A DNA stretch of 64,000 nt from Marinomonas posidonica_A (GTDB taxonomy: Bacteria > Pseudomonadota > Gammaproteobacteria > Pseudomonadales > Marinomonadaceae): assembly GCF_043643765.1 (NCBI RefSeq), contig NZ_JBHZSP010000012.1:62001-126000 (forward strand), given 5' to 3'. The first letter of the stretch is position 1. The number at the start of each line of letters is the position of its first letter. This document shows positions 27,654 through 35,898 of the stretch, piece by piece. Position numbers and translations under genes: made by a program. Under the pieces are notes generated by a model, which saw only the letters and a program-made list of their open reading frames with translations, ran no database searches and was not told the DNA's origin.

Positions 27654-27730
27654 TTTATATTACGTGATACACGTATTGAACAATATTCAGATCAGGCCTC
27701 GTCGGCCTTTCTCCTGAAGCGGAGTAATAA

Positions 27731-28306
27731 ATGGAAAGCGCAACCAAAATAGAACCAGACAAACAAAGAGTGCAAGACATGTTTGCCATTGCTGAGCAAC
27801 GGGATCAAGTCGCTTTAGCACGTTTGTTTGATCATTATGCGCCAAAGATTCGCAGTTTTTGTTTGGCCGCTCAGCCAGGCGCGAATTTGATGGCCGATGA
27901 CATCGCCCAAGAAGTGATGATCCGTATTTGGAATAAAGCGCACACTTATAAACCGGAAGCGGCTTCACTCAATACCTGGGTATTTACCCTTGCGCGAAAT
28001 GCTCGGATAGATTACCTACGTAAGAACAGCCGCTATCAGTCTGATATTGACCCAGAATACCTATGGCAAAACATTGTTGATGAAAACTCAGATCCGTTTC
28101 AGGATGCGCAGCAAAAGCGAGATCAACAAATGATCCAACAGAGCCTTAAAAAACTGCCTGTTGACCAACGACAAGTTTTGTCCAAAGTGTATTTAGAAGG
28201 TAAAACTCATAAAGAAGCAGCGGAAGAGTTATCCCTACCGCTTGGAACCATAAAATCTAGAGTCCGCTTGGCACTCCAGAAACTGACCATTTACGTAAAG
28301 AGGTAG
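27731..28306 (+). CDS. ECF sigma factor of the ChrR-associated (RpoE) group
   Basis: A 191-residue ECF sigma factor. The region 2 core is ALARLFDHYAPKIRSFC...DDIAQEVMIRIWNKAHTY, followed by LNTWVFTLARNARIDYLRK, and region 4 is LPVDQRQVLSKVYLEGKTHKEAAEELSLPLGTIKSRVRLALQKL. The gene downstream encodes a ChrR-type anti-sigma factor, and an exact promoter of this sigma class is upstream. In Rhodobacter the pair responds to singlet oxygen. SD-like GAAGCGGAG precedes the ATG. Confidence 0.93.
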   Translation: MESATKIEPDKQRVQDMFAIAEQRDQVALARLFDHYAPKIRSFCLAAQPGANLMADDIAQEVMIRIWNKAHTYKPEAASLNTWVFTLARNARIDYLRKNSRYQSDIDPEYLWQNIVDENSDPFQDAQQKRDQQMIQQSLKKLPVDQRQVLSKVYLEGKTHKEAAEELSLPLGTIKSRVRLALQKLTIYVKR

Positions 28307-28309
28307 TAT

Positions 28310-29005
28310 TTGATGACCCACTACCATCCATCAATAGAAACATTAACGGACTATGCGGCAGGCGCTTTGCCTCTGTCACATTCTTTGTGTGTTTCCACCC
28401 ACTTAGAGCACTGCCCTGAGTGTCAGCAACAAGTGAAAAAATTAGAAATGTTGGGGGCTCAGCTGTTTGAACAAAACCACATGCCACCTCAAGAGTTAAG
28501 ACATTTAAAAGATCAATTTTTTGCCAAATTAGAACAGAAAAATACGTCAGCTGACGCCAATCAAACGGCAAAAATCGTTGAATCGATCGAAGATAACGGC
28601 TACCAGATTCCCAAAAGTCTGCGTCAGTTTGTTACTAAGAGCTATGATGATCTGACTTGGATACATTTATCACCTTCGTTTAAAATCGCCACACTTCACA
28701 ATGAAGAAGGCGGCGCTCAGATTGCTTTGACGCGAGTGAAAGCTGGCGCTCACATGCCGACTCATACTCATACTGGTGACGAGATTACCCTAGTATTGGA
28801 AGGCGCGTTCTCCGACGAAACAGGCATTTACCGACAAGGTGATTTCATTAGTCGTGACGCCCGACACAAGCACAAGCCAATTGTCACCAAAGACGCTGAG
28901 TGCATCTGTTTGACGGTGCTGGACGCGCCGATTGAGTTTACTGGCTGGTTTACACGCCTCTTAAACCCAATTTTACGCCGCTACCACCCTCATACCAGCT
29001 TATAG
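28310..29005 (+). CDS. chrR: ChrR-type anti-sigma factor (zinc ASD plus cupin)
   Basis: A 231-residue protein. The N-terminal zinc anti-sigma domain has H4/H6 and HLEHCPECQQQ (HxxHCxxC), as in ChrR. The C-terminal cupin domain (about 120-215) has a His-rich metal site HMPTHTHTGDEITLVLEG and HKHKPIV. The cupin is needed for release of the sigma factor by singlet oxygen in Rhodobacter. It begins three bases after the sigma stop, and a terminator follows. Confidence 0.92.
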   Translation: MMTHYHPSIETLTDYAAGALPLSHSLCVSTHLEHCPECQQQVKKLEMLGAQLFEQNHMPPQELRHLKDQFFAKLEQKNTSADANQTAKIVESIEDNGYQIPKSLRQFVTKSYDDLTWIHLSPSFKIATLHNEEGGAQIALTRVKAGAHMPTHTHTGDEITLVLEGAFSDETGIYRQGDFISRDARHKHKPIVTKDAECICLTVLDAPIEFTGWFTRLLNPILRRYHPHTSL

Positions 29006-29033
29006 CCCTCGTTCCACGCCCAAAACATTTCTC

Positions 29034-29072
29034 AAACAGAGCGCGAAGGATCGCCTCTGTTTGTGGTTTTTT
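29034..29072 (+). terminator. Intrinsic terminator after chrR
   Basis: AAACAGAG and CTCTGTTT form the outer stem around a GC-rich inner part, then GTGG and a run of six T (29067-29072). A second small hairpin (CACCGG-CCATT-CCGGTG, 29075-29091) follows directly. Confidence 0.75.
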
Positions 29073-29174
29073 ATCACCGGCCATTCCGGTGCGGATGTTT
29101 TTCATCCACAACAAGAAAAAAATGTGAAACTCTGATATAGTGGTTGCTCAATTAAACAACAAGGACTACCAGTC

Positions 29175-29357
29175 ATGGCAACAAAAAAGAAACAGCCAGC
29201 CGCAACGGAAACCTCGGAATCCATCGAAAAACAAATGCAAGAGTTTCTCGCGAAAGGTGGTCAAATTAACAAGATCGATTCTGGTGTGAGTGGCCAATCT
29301 CAACTAACCGGATCGCGCCATATTTCACTGGGCAACAGCAAAACAAAAGCACAGTAA
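29175..29357 (+). CDS. SutA-like small protein
   Basis: A 60-residue protein with basic start (MATKKKQP) and the central motif EKQMQEFLAKGGQINKI. This resembles the segment AMEEFLSRGGKVQEIEP of the Pseudomonas RNA-polymerase-binding regulator SutA. The acidic N-terminal arm of SutA is missing, so the function may differ. SD AAGGA is 12 bases upstream of the ATG. It stands alone between two terminator-like regions. Confidence 0.65.
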   Translation: MATKKKQPAATETSESIEKQMQEFLAKGGQINKIDSGVSGQSQLTGSRHISLGNSKTKAQ

Positions 29358-29469
29358 CACCCTCAGGCTCACGCACATTGCGTGCACAACAACATTGCCT
29401 CTTGATCAGTCATGTACTATTCAACGACATTTGTGTGAGCCTGCCCATTTCTATTTGGTTGGATTGATT

Positions 29470-29676
29470 ATGCTAAGTGAAACAGATCGTCAATTTTTCA
29501 AGCCATTTTGGCGTCGTGTCGTCGCGACATTGACTTGTGCTGTCTGGGCCAGCATCGAATGGCTCTATGATGAACCCATGTGGGCCAGCTTCGCCGTTTT
29601 ACTGACCGTCTACTGTGTGTGGAATTTTTTTTATCGCTTTGAAGACGACACCGACGAAAACAATTCGTCTCAATAA
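29470..29676 (+). CDS. Small membrane protein, unknown
   Basis: A 68-residue protein with two hydrophobic segments (VVATLTCAVWASIEWLY, MWASFAVLLTVYCVWNFFY) and an acidic C-terminus (RFEDDTDENN). I do not recognise it. The start is at the ATG at 29470; the upstream in-frame extension to 29395 is not convincing. It is probably an inner membrane protein. Confidence 0.6.
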   Translation: MLSETDRQFFKPFWRRVVATLTCAVWASIEWLYDEPMWASFAVLLTVYCVWNFFYRFEDDTDENNSSQ

Positions 29677-29850
29677 TCCTTCCTGTTAATATCAAAAATA
29701 CTGTCATAAAACTCACGACAGAAAAAAGCATGACTTTTTTCTGTTACAAATTGGTCATGTTTTCGCCACATTAACGTCACTTCGTTGTCACACAGACACT
29801 CTAATCTGAACAATAAATCATCAAAAGTTTATTCAGAACGGAGCGCCATT

Positions 29851-31560
29851 GTGATACAAGTCGAGCAAATGATTGCCAGTAAATCACCTCAGTTTTTCGA
29901 CAAAAGTCCACTCATCACTCGCCCAACGCTAAGCCTGTTAAAACGCTTGTTTCATGAGAATGAAGTGAACGAGTTTCTTGAGCAAAACGACAGTTGTGCT
30001 GGTTTTGAATTCATAGATCGTGTTTTGGATCATTTCAACTTTGGCTATCAAGTCAGCCAGATGGATCGTCGTAATATTCCTGCGGTAGGTCGCGTTATGA
30101 TCATTGCCAATCACCCTCTTGGTGCTCTAGACGGTTTGGCATTACTGCGTTTAGTCGGTGAAATTCGACCCGATGTTAAAATCGTCGCCAATGATATGTT
30201 AATGGGCTTCGACGGCTTAAAAGACTTAGTCTTGCCAGTCGACAATCTAGGTGGCAAAACCGGCCGTCAGCAACTCAAAGCCATTATGAACTGCCTCCAC
30301 AACGAAGAAGCCATTATCATTTTTCCGGCTGGCGAAGTCTCTCGCATGTCACCTAGTGGCGTAAAAGACCAGAAATGGAATCAGAACTATCTTAAATTGG
30401 CGCAAAAAACCAACAGTCCATTACTGCCAGTGCACATTGGTGGCCGTAACTCCATGCTGTTTTACACCAGCTCGTTAGTGTATCGACCGTTATCTACCAT
30501 TCAACTTGCCAACGAAATGTTTCGCCAGCGAAACCGCAAGATTCCAATGCAAGTGGGTCAAGCCATTCCAATCCAAGAATTGGCGCAATTACCATTGAGT
30601 GATAAAGAAAAAAACAAGCTGGTCAAACGTCATCTGTACCGCATTGCCAAAGGTAAGAAGCCATTATTAAAAACCGAAAAAACAGTGGATCATCCGCAAA
30701 ATCGTCAGTTAATTAAACACGAACTAAAACAGTCTGAGCACCTTGGCAGCACCAAAGATAATAAGCAAATTTACTTATTCAACTACGATGCCGCGTCGGT
30801 CACCATGAAAGAAATTGGCCGTTTACGGGAAGTCGCGTTTCGTAAAGTAGGCGAAGGCACGGGAGAACGCTCCGACTTAGACAAGTTTGACCAATATTAT
30901 CGCCACCTGATTCTTTGGGATGAAGAAGAATTGGAAATCGTAGGAGCGTATCGCATTGGCGAAGTGGCTCGCTACATGAAAGAAGAGTCACCTAATCGTA
31001 TTTACAGTGCCGAATTATTCCGCTACTCCTGTGATATGGAACCGTATTTTGAACAAGGCATCGAACTGGGTCGTAGCTTTGTACAGCCAAAATACTGGGG
31101 CAAACGCAGTCTGGATTATTTATGGTACGGCATCGGTGCCTATTTAAAGCGTCATCCAGAGATTCGCTATATGTTTGGCCCTGTCAGCTTAAGCAATAGT
31201 TATCCGCAAGCCGCCAAAGATTTTATTGTGTCGTTTTACCAACTGTATTTTGCTGATAAAGAGCATTTGGCACGTTCGTTCACCCCTTATCAGGTGAACC
31301 CAGAACACAAAGACATTATTCGAAATATGTTTGCTGGCGATAACTACGAGGAAGATTTTAAAGTATTGAAGGAGCAACTCGGTCACTTTGGTGCCAGCGT
31401 GCCAACCTTATTCAAGCAGTACAGTGAGTTGTGTGAACCTGGTGGCGTTCGCTTCTTAGACTTTGGTGTGGATGCCGACTTTGGTTACTGTGTGGACGGT
31501 TTGGTTTTGGTCGATTTAAACACAGTCAAAGAAGCGAAAAATAAACGCTACCGAGGCTAA
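29851..31560 (+). CDS. Bifunctional acyltransferase, OlsF-like ornithine lipid synthase
   Basis: A 569-residue fusion. The N-terminal PlsC-like half has NHPLGALDGLALL (His-Asp acyltransferase motif) and FPAGEVSRMSPSG. The C-terminal GNAT-like half (about 300-569) has REVAFRKVGEGTG, ELFRYSCDM, ELGRSFVQPKYWGKRSLDYLWYGIGAYL, typical of OlsB-type 3-hydroxyacyl-ACP:ornithine acyltransferases. OlsF proteins carry out both steps of ornithine lipid synthesis. The GTG start at 29851 is chosen because ACGGAGC lies 8 bases upstream; a TTG at 29785 is less likely. Confidence 0.85.
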   Translation: MIQVEQMIASKSPQFFDKSPLITRPTLSLLKRLFHENEVNEFLEQNDSCAGFEFIDRVLDHFNFGYQVSQMDRRNIPAVGRVMIIANHPLGALDGLALLRLVGEIRPDVKIVANDMLMGFDGLKDLVLPVDNLGGKTGRQQLKAIMNCLHNEEAIIIFPAGEVSRMSPSGVKDQKWNQNYLKLAQKTNSPLLPVHIGGRNSMLFYTSSLVYRPLSTIQLANEMFRQRNRKIPMQVGQAIPIQELAQLPLSDKEKNKLVKRHLYRIAKGKKPLLKTEKTVDHPQNRQLIKHELKQSEHLGSTKDNKQIYLFNYDAASVTMKEIGRLREVAFRKVGEGTGERSDLDKFDQYYRHLILWDEEELEIVGAYRIGEVARYMKEESPNRIYSAELFRYSCDMEPYFEQGIELGRSFVQPKYWGKRSLDYLWYGIGAYLKRHPEIRYMFGPVSLSNSYPQAAKDFIVSFYQLYFADKEHLARSFTPYQVNPEHKDIIRNMFAGDNYEEDFKVLKEQLGHFGASVPTLFKQYSELCEPGGVRFLDFGVDADFGYCVDGLVLVDLNTVKEAKNKRYRG

Positions 31561-31587
31561 CAAGACACATTTTAATGTGACACGTTA

Positions 31588-31731
31588 CTATTGATGGTGA
31601 TCGTGGTGATGGCGATGATGATGAGTAGAGTGATCTTGCTCTTCATCTGTTTTTCTCGTCGCCACGAGATAGATGATTTTGGCCACCAGCAATAGACTTA
31701 ATACGATGAGGACAACCATTTGAATATCCAT
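31588..31731 (-). CDS. 47-residue His-rich single-span membrane protein
   Basis: A small gene: ATG at 31731, SD AGAGGTG seven bases upstream, stop at 31588. The protein is one hydrophobic helix (MDIQMVVLIVLSLLLVAKII, residues 1-20) followed by a polar tail with TRKTDEEQDHS and a cluster of nine histidines among the last 11 residues (HHHRHHHDHHQ). The tail could bind Zn, Ni, Cu or Co. No family was recognised. It is convergent with the ornithine-lipid synthase gene. Confidence 0.6.
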   Translation of the reverse strand: MDIQMVVLIVLSLLLVAKIIYLVATRKTDEEQDHSTHHHRHHHDHHQ

Positions 31732-32034
31732 AAAACACCTCTTCTATTTTTTGTGAGTGCTACTTGAGTGTAGTTCAGATATTCCCGCGTAAATGTGAAT
31801 TTACGTCCTATAATAGTAAAGGTGAGTGAAGCCCTACAACAGGGCATTTTTGCAACGATTTGCCGAAAAGCGAGCTTAAAACGCCTTCTGTTGAGTTCTA
31901 ACCTCACAGGCTTTCCCAATAGCGTTAATGAGTTACCAAAGCTGGCGCAAGCCTTGCTTTATATAATACTACCCTCTCAGGCTTTTGCAGTAGCCTTGTT
32001 ATTGTCTCTCTTGTTAAATCATATGGAGCTGGAA

Positions 32035-32340
32035 ATGATTGAGAAAACCTACCTAAAAACGAAGCCAAAATGCAAAGTTAAATTTTCCTTGCCTGCAGAC
32101 GCCATCGGTGATGCCAGTAAAGTATCGGTTGTGGGTGATTTTAATAACTGGGACGCAGAGGCCAATCCGCTGAAAAAGCAAAAAACCGGTTTGTTCGCAT
32201 CAACATTAAATTTGGAAGTGGATCACACTTACCAATTCCGTTACGTGGCAGACAATGTTCATTGGCTCAACGACGATATGGCAGACGCTTATGTTCCGAG
32301 CCCTGTTAGCCATGACAACAACGGTGTATTAAACCTCTAG
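32035..32340 (+). CDS. CBM48/isoamylase early-set domain protein
   Basis: A 101-residue single-domain protein of the AMPK-beta/CBM48 glycogen-binding type: KFSLPADAIGDASKVSVVGDFNNWDAEANPLKK, then VDHTYQFRYVADNVHWLNDDMADAY. The GDFNNW motif is the sugar-binding loop. GGAGCTGGAA precedes the ATG at 32035. The long frame extension to 31795 contains hydrophobic, non-family sequence and is rejected. Free-standing proteins of this type are common in marine gammaproteobacteria. The function is unknown. Confidence 0.82.
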   Translation: MIEKTYLKTKPKCKVKFSLPADAIGDASKVSVVGDFNNWDAEANPLKKQKTGLFASTLNLEVDHTYQFRYVADNVHWLNDDMADAYVPSPVSHDNNGVLNL

Positions 32341-32641
32341 CATTGCTTATTTCACCTGCCAACCTATGACGGTGCCTCAAGATTCCAGCGGAATTGAGGG
32401 GCCGTATTTTCTTGCCCTTAATAAACCAACCTTTCCCGACCTTGTCATAAAAAACCACTACACTGTTACAGCGTATTTGAAACGACGCACAACGAACTCT
32501 TTACGTCGCTCTCAGTCAGCGGGCTGATATTAGTGAGCAAAAATGTTACAATGTTTTTTATTAAACGCGCATTTAATAAAAAATTAATACCTTGATACCA
32601 CGAGTACAAGGCATTGAACCCAATCAAGAGAGGCAAACAAC
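32341..32641. other. Intergenic region upstream of betB
   Basis: No gene is seen in this 301-base stretch. A short inverted repeat (CTCAAGATTCCAGCGGAATTGAG, imperfect) near 32376-32398 may act as terminator for the CBM48 gene. An AT-rich segment near 32535-32590 is the likely betB promoter area. No betI repressor gene is nearby. Confidence 0.5.
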
Positions 32642-34099
32642 ATGGCACACAAGCAGCAATACATTCATGGCCGCTACCATGCATCCACCAGCGGTGAACA
32701 TTTCGAAACCATCAACCCAGCCACTGGGGAAATCATCGCAACGGTTGAACATGCAGGGCAAGCTGAGCTCGATGCTGCGGTTGAATCTGCCAAACAAGGT
32801 CAAAAAGTCTGGGCAGCAATGAGCCCAGTAGAACGTGGCCGTATTCTTAAGAAAGCCGCCGAGCTTCTGCGTGAACGTAATGAAGAGTTAGCTAAACTGG
32901 AAGTATTAGATACCGGTAAACCACTGCAAGAAGCCATCTGCGTCGACATCGAAACCGGTGCGGATGTCATCGAATATTACGCGGGCCTAACCGATAAAAT
33001 TCAAGGCGAATACCAAGATTTGGGCAATGGAAATTTCTTCTACACTCGCCGTGAGCCACTGGGTATTTGTGCGGGTATTGGCGCATGGAACTACCCTATT
33101 CAGATCGCCATGTGGAAATCAGGCCCAGCACTAGCAGCTGGCAACGCTATGATCTTCAAACCGTCTGAAGAAACGCCATTAACGGCGTTAAAACTGGCAG
33201 AGATCTTTACCGAAGCGGGATTACCAGACGGTGTTTTCAATGTCGTACAAGGTGATGGTCGTACTGGTCAAATGATTACGAGCCATCCTGAAATCGATAA
33301 AGTTTCCTTCACCGGTGAAGTCGGCACAGGTAAAAAAGTGATGACGGCATCCGCTCAAACACTGAAAGAAGTGACCATGGAGCTGGGCGGTAAGTCCCCT
33401 ATGATCATCTTCCCAGACATGCCAATCGATCAAGCGGTATCGGCCGCTATGTTGGCGAACTTCTATACTCAAGGTGAGGTTTGTACTAACGGCACACGTG
33501 TGTTTGTCCATGAAGACATTCTTGAAGCCTTTACCAAAGAACTTAAAGAACGCACTGAAGCCATGATTATCGGCGACCCAATGGACATGGCAACGCAAGT
33601 TGGCGCTTTGATCTCGAAAAATCACATGCAGAAGGTTTTGGGTTACATCCAAGCGGCAAAAGACGCTGGCGCGACCTTGCTATGTGGCGGTTACCAAGTA
33701 ACGGAAAACGGTTTAGACAAAGGCGCGTTTGTGGCACCAACCGTGTTCACCGACTGCACCGACGACATGCCACAAGTAAAAGATGAGATCTTCGGCCCTG
33801 TCATGTCCGTCTTGAGTTTTAAAGACGAAGACGAAGCCATTGCTCGTGCTAATGACACTAAAATGGGCTTAGCAGCAGGCGTCTTTACTAAAGACTTCGC
33901 TCGAGCTCATCGCGTGATCAATCAAATGCAAGCGGGTATTTGTTGGATTAACGCGTGGGGCGCATCCCCTGCAGAAATGCCGGTCGGTGGTTACAAAGAG
34001 TCCGGTATTGGTCGCGAAAACGGCATCGACACGCTTTACCACTACACGCAAAACAAGAGCATCTTTGTCGACCTTAACGACATTCAAAACCCTTATTAA
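32642..34099 (+). CDS. betB: Betaine aldehyde dehydrogenase
   Basis: A 485-residue NAD(P)-dependent aldehyde dehydrogenase. The catalytic glutamate is near 247 (VTMELGGKSP) and the catalytic cysteine near 281 (YTQGEVCTNGTRV). LGICAGIGAWNYPIQIAMWKSGPALAAGNAM is the cofactor-binding region. The gene lies 26 bases before betA, and together they oxidise choline to the osmoprotectant glycine betaine. AGAGGCAAAC precedes the ATG. Confidence 0.95.
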   Translation: MAHKQQYIHGRYHASTSGEHFETINPATGEIIATVEHAGQAELDAAVESAKQGQKVWAAMSPVERGRILKKAAELLRERNEELAKLEVLDTGKPLQEAICVDIETGADVIEYYAGLTDKIQGEYQDLGNGNFFYTRREPLGICAGIGAWNYPIQIAMWKSGPALAAGNAMIFKPSEETPLTALKLAEIFTEAGLPDGVFNVVQGDGRTGQMITSHPEIDKVSFTGEVGTGKKVMTASAQTLKEVTMELGGKSPMIIFPDMPIDQAVSAAMLANFYTQGEVCTNGTRVFVHEDILEAFTKELKERTEAMIIGDPMDMATQVGALISKNHMQKVLGYIQAAKDAGATLLCGGYQVTENGLDKGAFVAPTVFTDCTDDMPQVKDEIFGPVMSVLSFKDEDEAIARANDTKMGLAAGVFTKDFARAHRVINQMQAGICWINAWGASPAEMPVGGYKESGIGRENGIDTLYHYTQNKSIFVDLNDIQNPY

Positions 34100-34125
34100 G
34101 CAAGACTGAGTAAGCGAGAGAAAGA

Positions 34126-35793
34126 ATGGTAAACGAAACTTACGATTACGTTATTGTCGGTGCAGGTTCCGCAGGCTGTGTACTGGCAGACCGTTTAACA
34201 GAAAGCGGTGAACACAAGGTCTTGCTGCTGGAAATGGGTGGCTCAGATAAAAGCATCTTTATCCAAATGCCGACCGCTTTGTCGTATCCAATGAACACAG
34301 AAAAGTACGCTTGGCAATTTCATACGGAAAAAGAGCCCGGCCTAGACGGTCGTGAAATGCACTGTCCGCGCGGAAAAGTGTTAGGCGGCTCCTCTTCCAT
34401 CAATGGCATGGTATACGTTCGCGGCCATGCCTGTGATTTTGATGAGTGGGAAGAAAATGGCGCCAAAGGTTGGAACTACCAGTCTTGCCTGCCTTACTTC
34501 AAAAAAGCGGAATCCTGGAAAGGCGGTGCCGACCTATACCGCGGTGGTGAAGGTCCATTGGCTACCAACAATGGCAACGACATGAGTTACAACCCGCTTT
34601 ACCAAGCCTTTATTGAAGCTGGTAATGAAGCCGGATATGGCAAAACTGACGATTACAATGGCTTCCGTCAGGAAGGCTTTGGCCCAATGCACATGACGGT
34701 GAAAAACGGTGTTCGCGCTTCCACCTCTAATGTGTACTTGCGTCGAGCTCTAAAACGCCCAAATCTAACACTGAAAACCGGTGTGCTTAGTCATAAGGTC
34801 TTGTTTGAAGGCAAACGTGCTGTTGGCATCGAATTCAGTAAGAATGGCTCGGTCAGTCAAGTCAAAGCCAACAACGAAGTCATCCTATCCGCTGGTTCTG
34901 TGGGTTCCCCGCAATTGTTGCAATTGTCTGGCGTGGGTCCAAAAGACGTGCTTGAAAAAGCTGGTGTTCCTGTGGTTCAAGAACTACCAGGCGTTGGGGA
35001 AAACTTGCAAGATCACTTGGAAGTCTACTTCCAATATCGCTGTAATCAGCCTGTTACTCTAAACGGCAAATTGGATTTGATCAGCAAAGGCTTGATCGGT
35101 ACTCGCTGGATCTTATTCAAAGACGGCTTAGGGGCGACCAACCACTTTGAATCTTGTGGCTTCATTCGCTCTCGTGCTGGCTTGAAATGGCCGAACATTC
35201 AATACCACTTCTTACCAGCAGCAATGCGCTACGATGGTCGCTCTGCCTTTGACGGTCACGGCTACCAAGTGCATGTTGGGCCGAATAAGCCAGAAAGTCG
35301 CGGTAAATTATGGATTGAGTCAGCAGACCCTGCGGCCAAACCACGTATTTTATTCAACTACATTTCAACTGAGCAGGACAAACAAGACTGGCGTGACACC
35401 ATTCGCCTAAGCCGTGAGATTCTTCAACAATCGGCAATGGACGAATTTCGTGGCGAAGAGATTCAGCCAGGTTTGAACGTACAAAGCGATGAAGAAATTG
35501 ATCAGTGGGTAAAAGAGAACGTTGAAAGTGCTTACCACCCATCTTGTACCTGTAAAATGGGCGCAGACAATGACCCAATGGCGGTCCTGGATGAAGCGTG
35601 TCGCGTACGAGGCGTGGAGAGTTTACGCGTGGTGGATTCGTCCATATTCCCCACCATCACCAATGGCAATTTGAACGCACCAACCATTATGGTGGCGGAA
35701 AAAGCCGCGGAGATCATCCTTGGTAAAGCGCCACTGCCTAGCCTAGATGCACCGGTTTGGATTCATCCTGAATACGAAACCAAACAGCGTTAA
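34126..35793 (+). CDS. betA: Choline dehydrogenase
   Basis: A 555-residue GMC flavoprotein oxidoreductase. The FAD motif is YDYVIVGAGSAGCVLADRL, with the GMC signatures PRGKVLGGSSSINGMVYVRG and SAGSVGSPQLLQLSGVGP, and the active-site region YHPSCTCKMG. It is co-transcribed with betB. No betI or BetT/BCCT transporter is in the window. A strong terminator follows. Confidence 0.95.
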   Translation: MVNETYDYVIVGAGSAGCVLADRLTESGEHKVLLLEMGGSDKSIFIQMPTALSYPMNTEKYAWQFHTEKEPGLDGREMHCPRGKVLGGSSSINGMVYVRGHACDFDEWEENGAKGWNYQSCLPYFKKAESWKGGADLYRGGEGPLATNNGNDMSYNPLYQAFIEAGNEAGYGKTDDYNGFRQEGFGPMHMTVKNGVRASTSNVYLRRALKRPNLTLKTGVLSHKVLFEGKRAVGIEFSKNGSVSQVKANNEVILSAGSVGSPQLLQLSGVGPKDVLEKAGVPVVQELPGVGENLQDHLEVYFQYRCNQPVTLNGKLDLISKGLIGTRWILFKDGLGATNHFESCGFIRSRAGLKWPNIQYHFLPAAMRYDGRSAFDGHGYQVHVGPNKPESRGKLWIESADPAAKPRILFNYISTEQDKQDWRDTIRLSREILQQSAMDEFRGEEIQPGLNVQSDEEIDQWVKENVESAYHPSCTCKMGADNDPMAVLDEACRVRGVESLRVVDSSIFPTITNGNLNAPTIMVAEKAAEIILGKAPLPSLDAPVWIHPEYETKQR

Positions 35794-35830
35794 TCGCCCC
35801 TTCCGATTTGAGCGAGAGTTCATTAAAAAG

Positions 35831-35861
35831 CCTAAAGCAATGATTACTTTAGGTTTTTTTT
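35831..35861 (+). terminator. Intrinsic terminator after betA
   Basis: CCTAAAG (35831-35837), a nine-base loop, CTTTAGG (35847-35853) and a run of eight T. Confidence 0.88.
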
Positions 35862-35898
35862 ATGATTCAACCTTGTCTTCCAAACAGAAAGAAAAGGC

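Noticed and set aside
31795..32034. Membrane-like N-terminal extension of the CBM48 protein
   Set aside because: The SD and family similarity begin at 32035, and the extension is not shared by the family.
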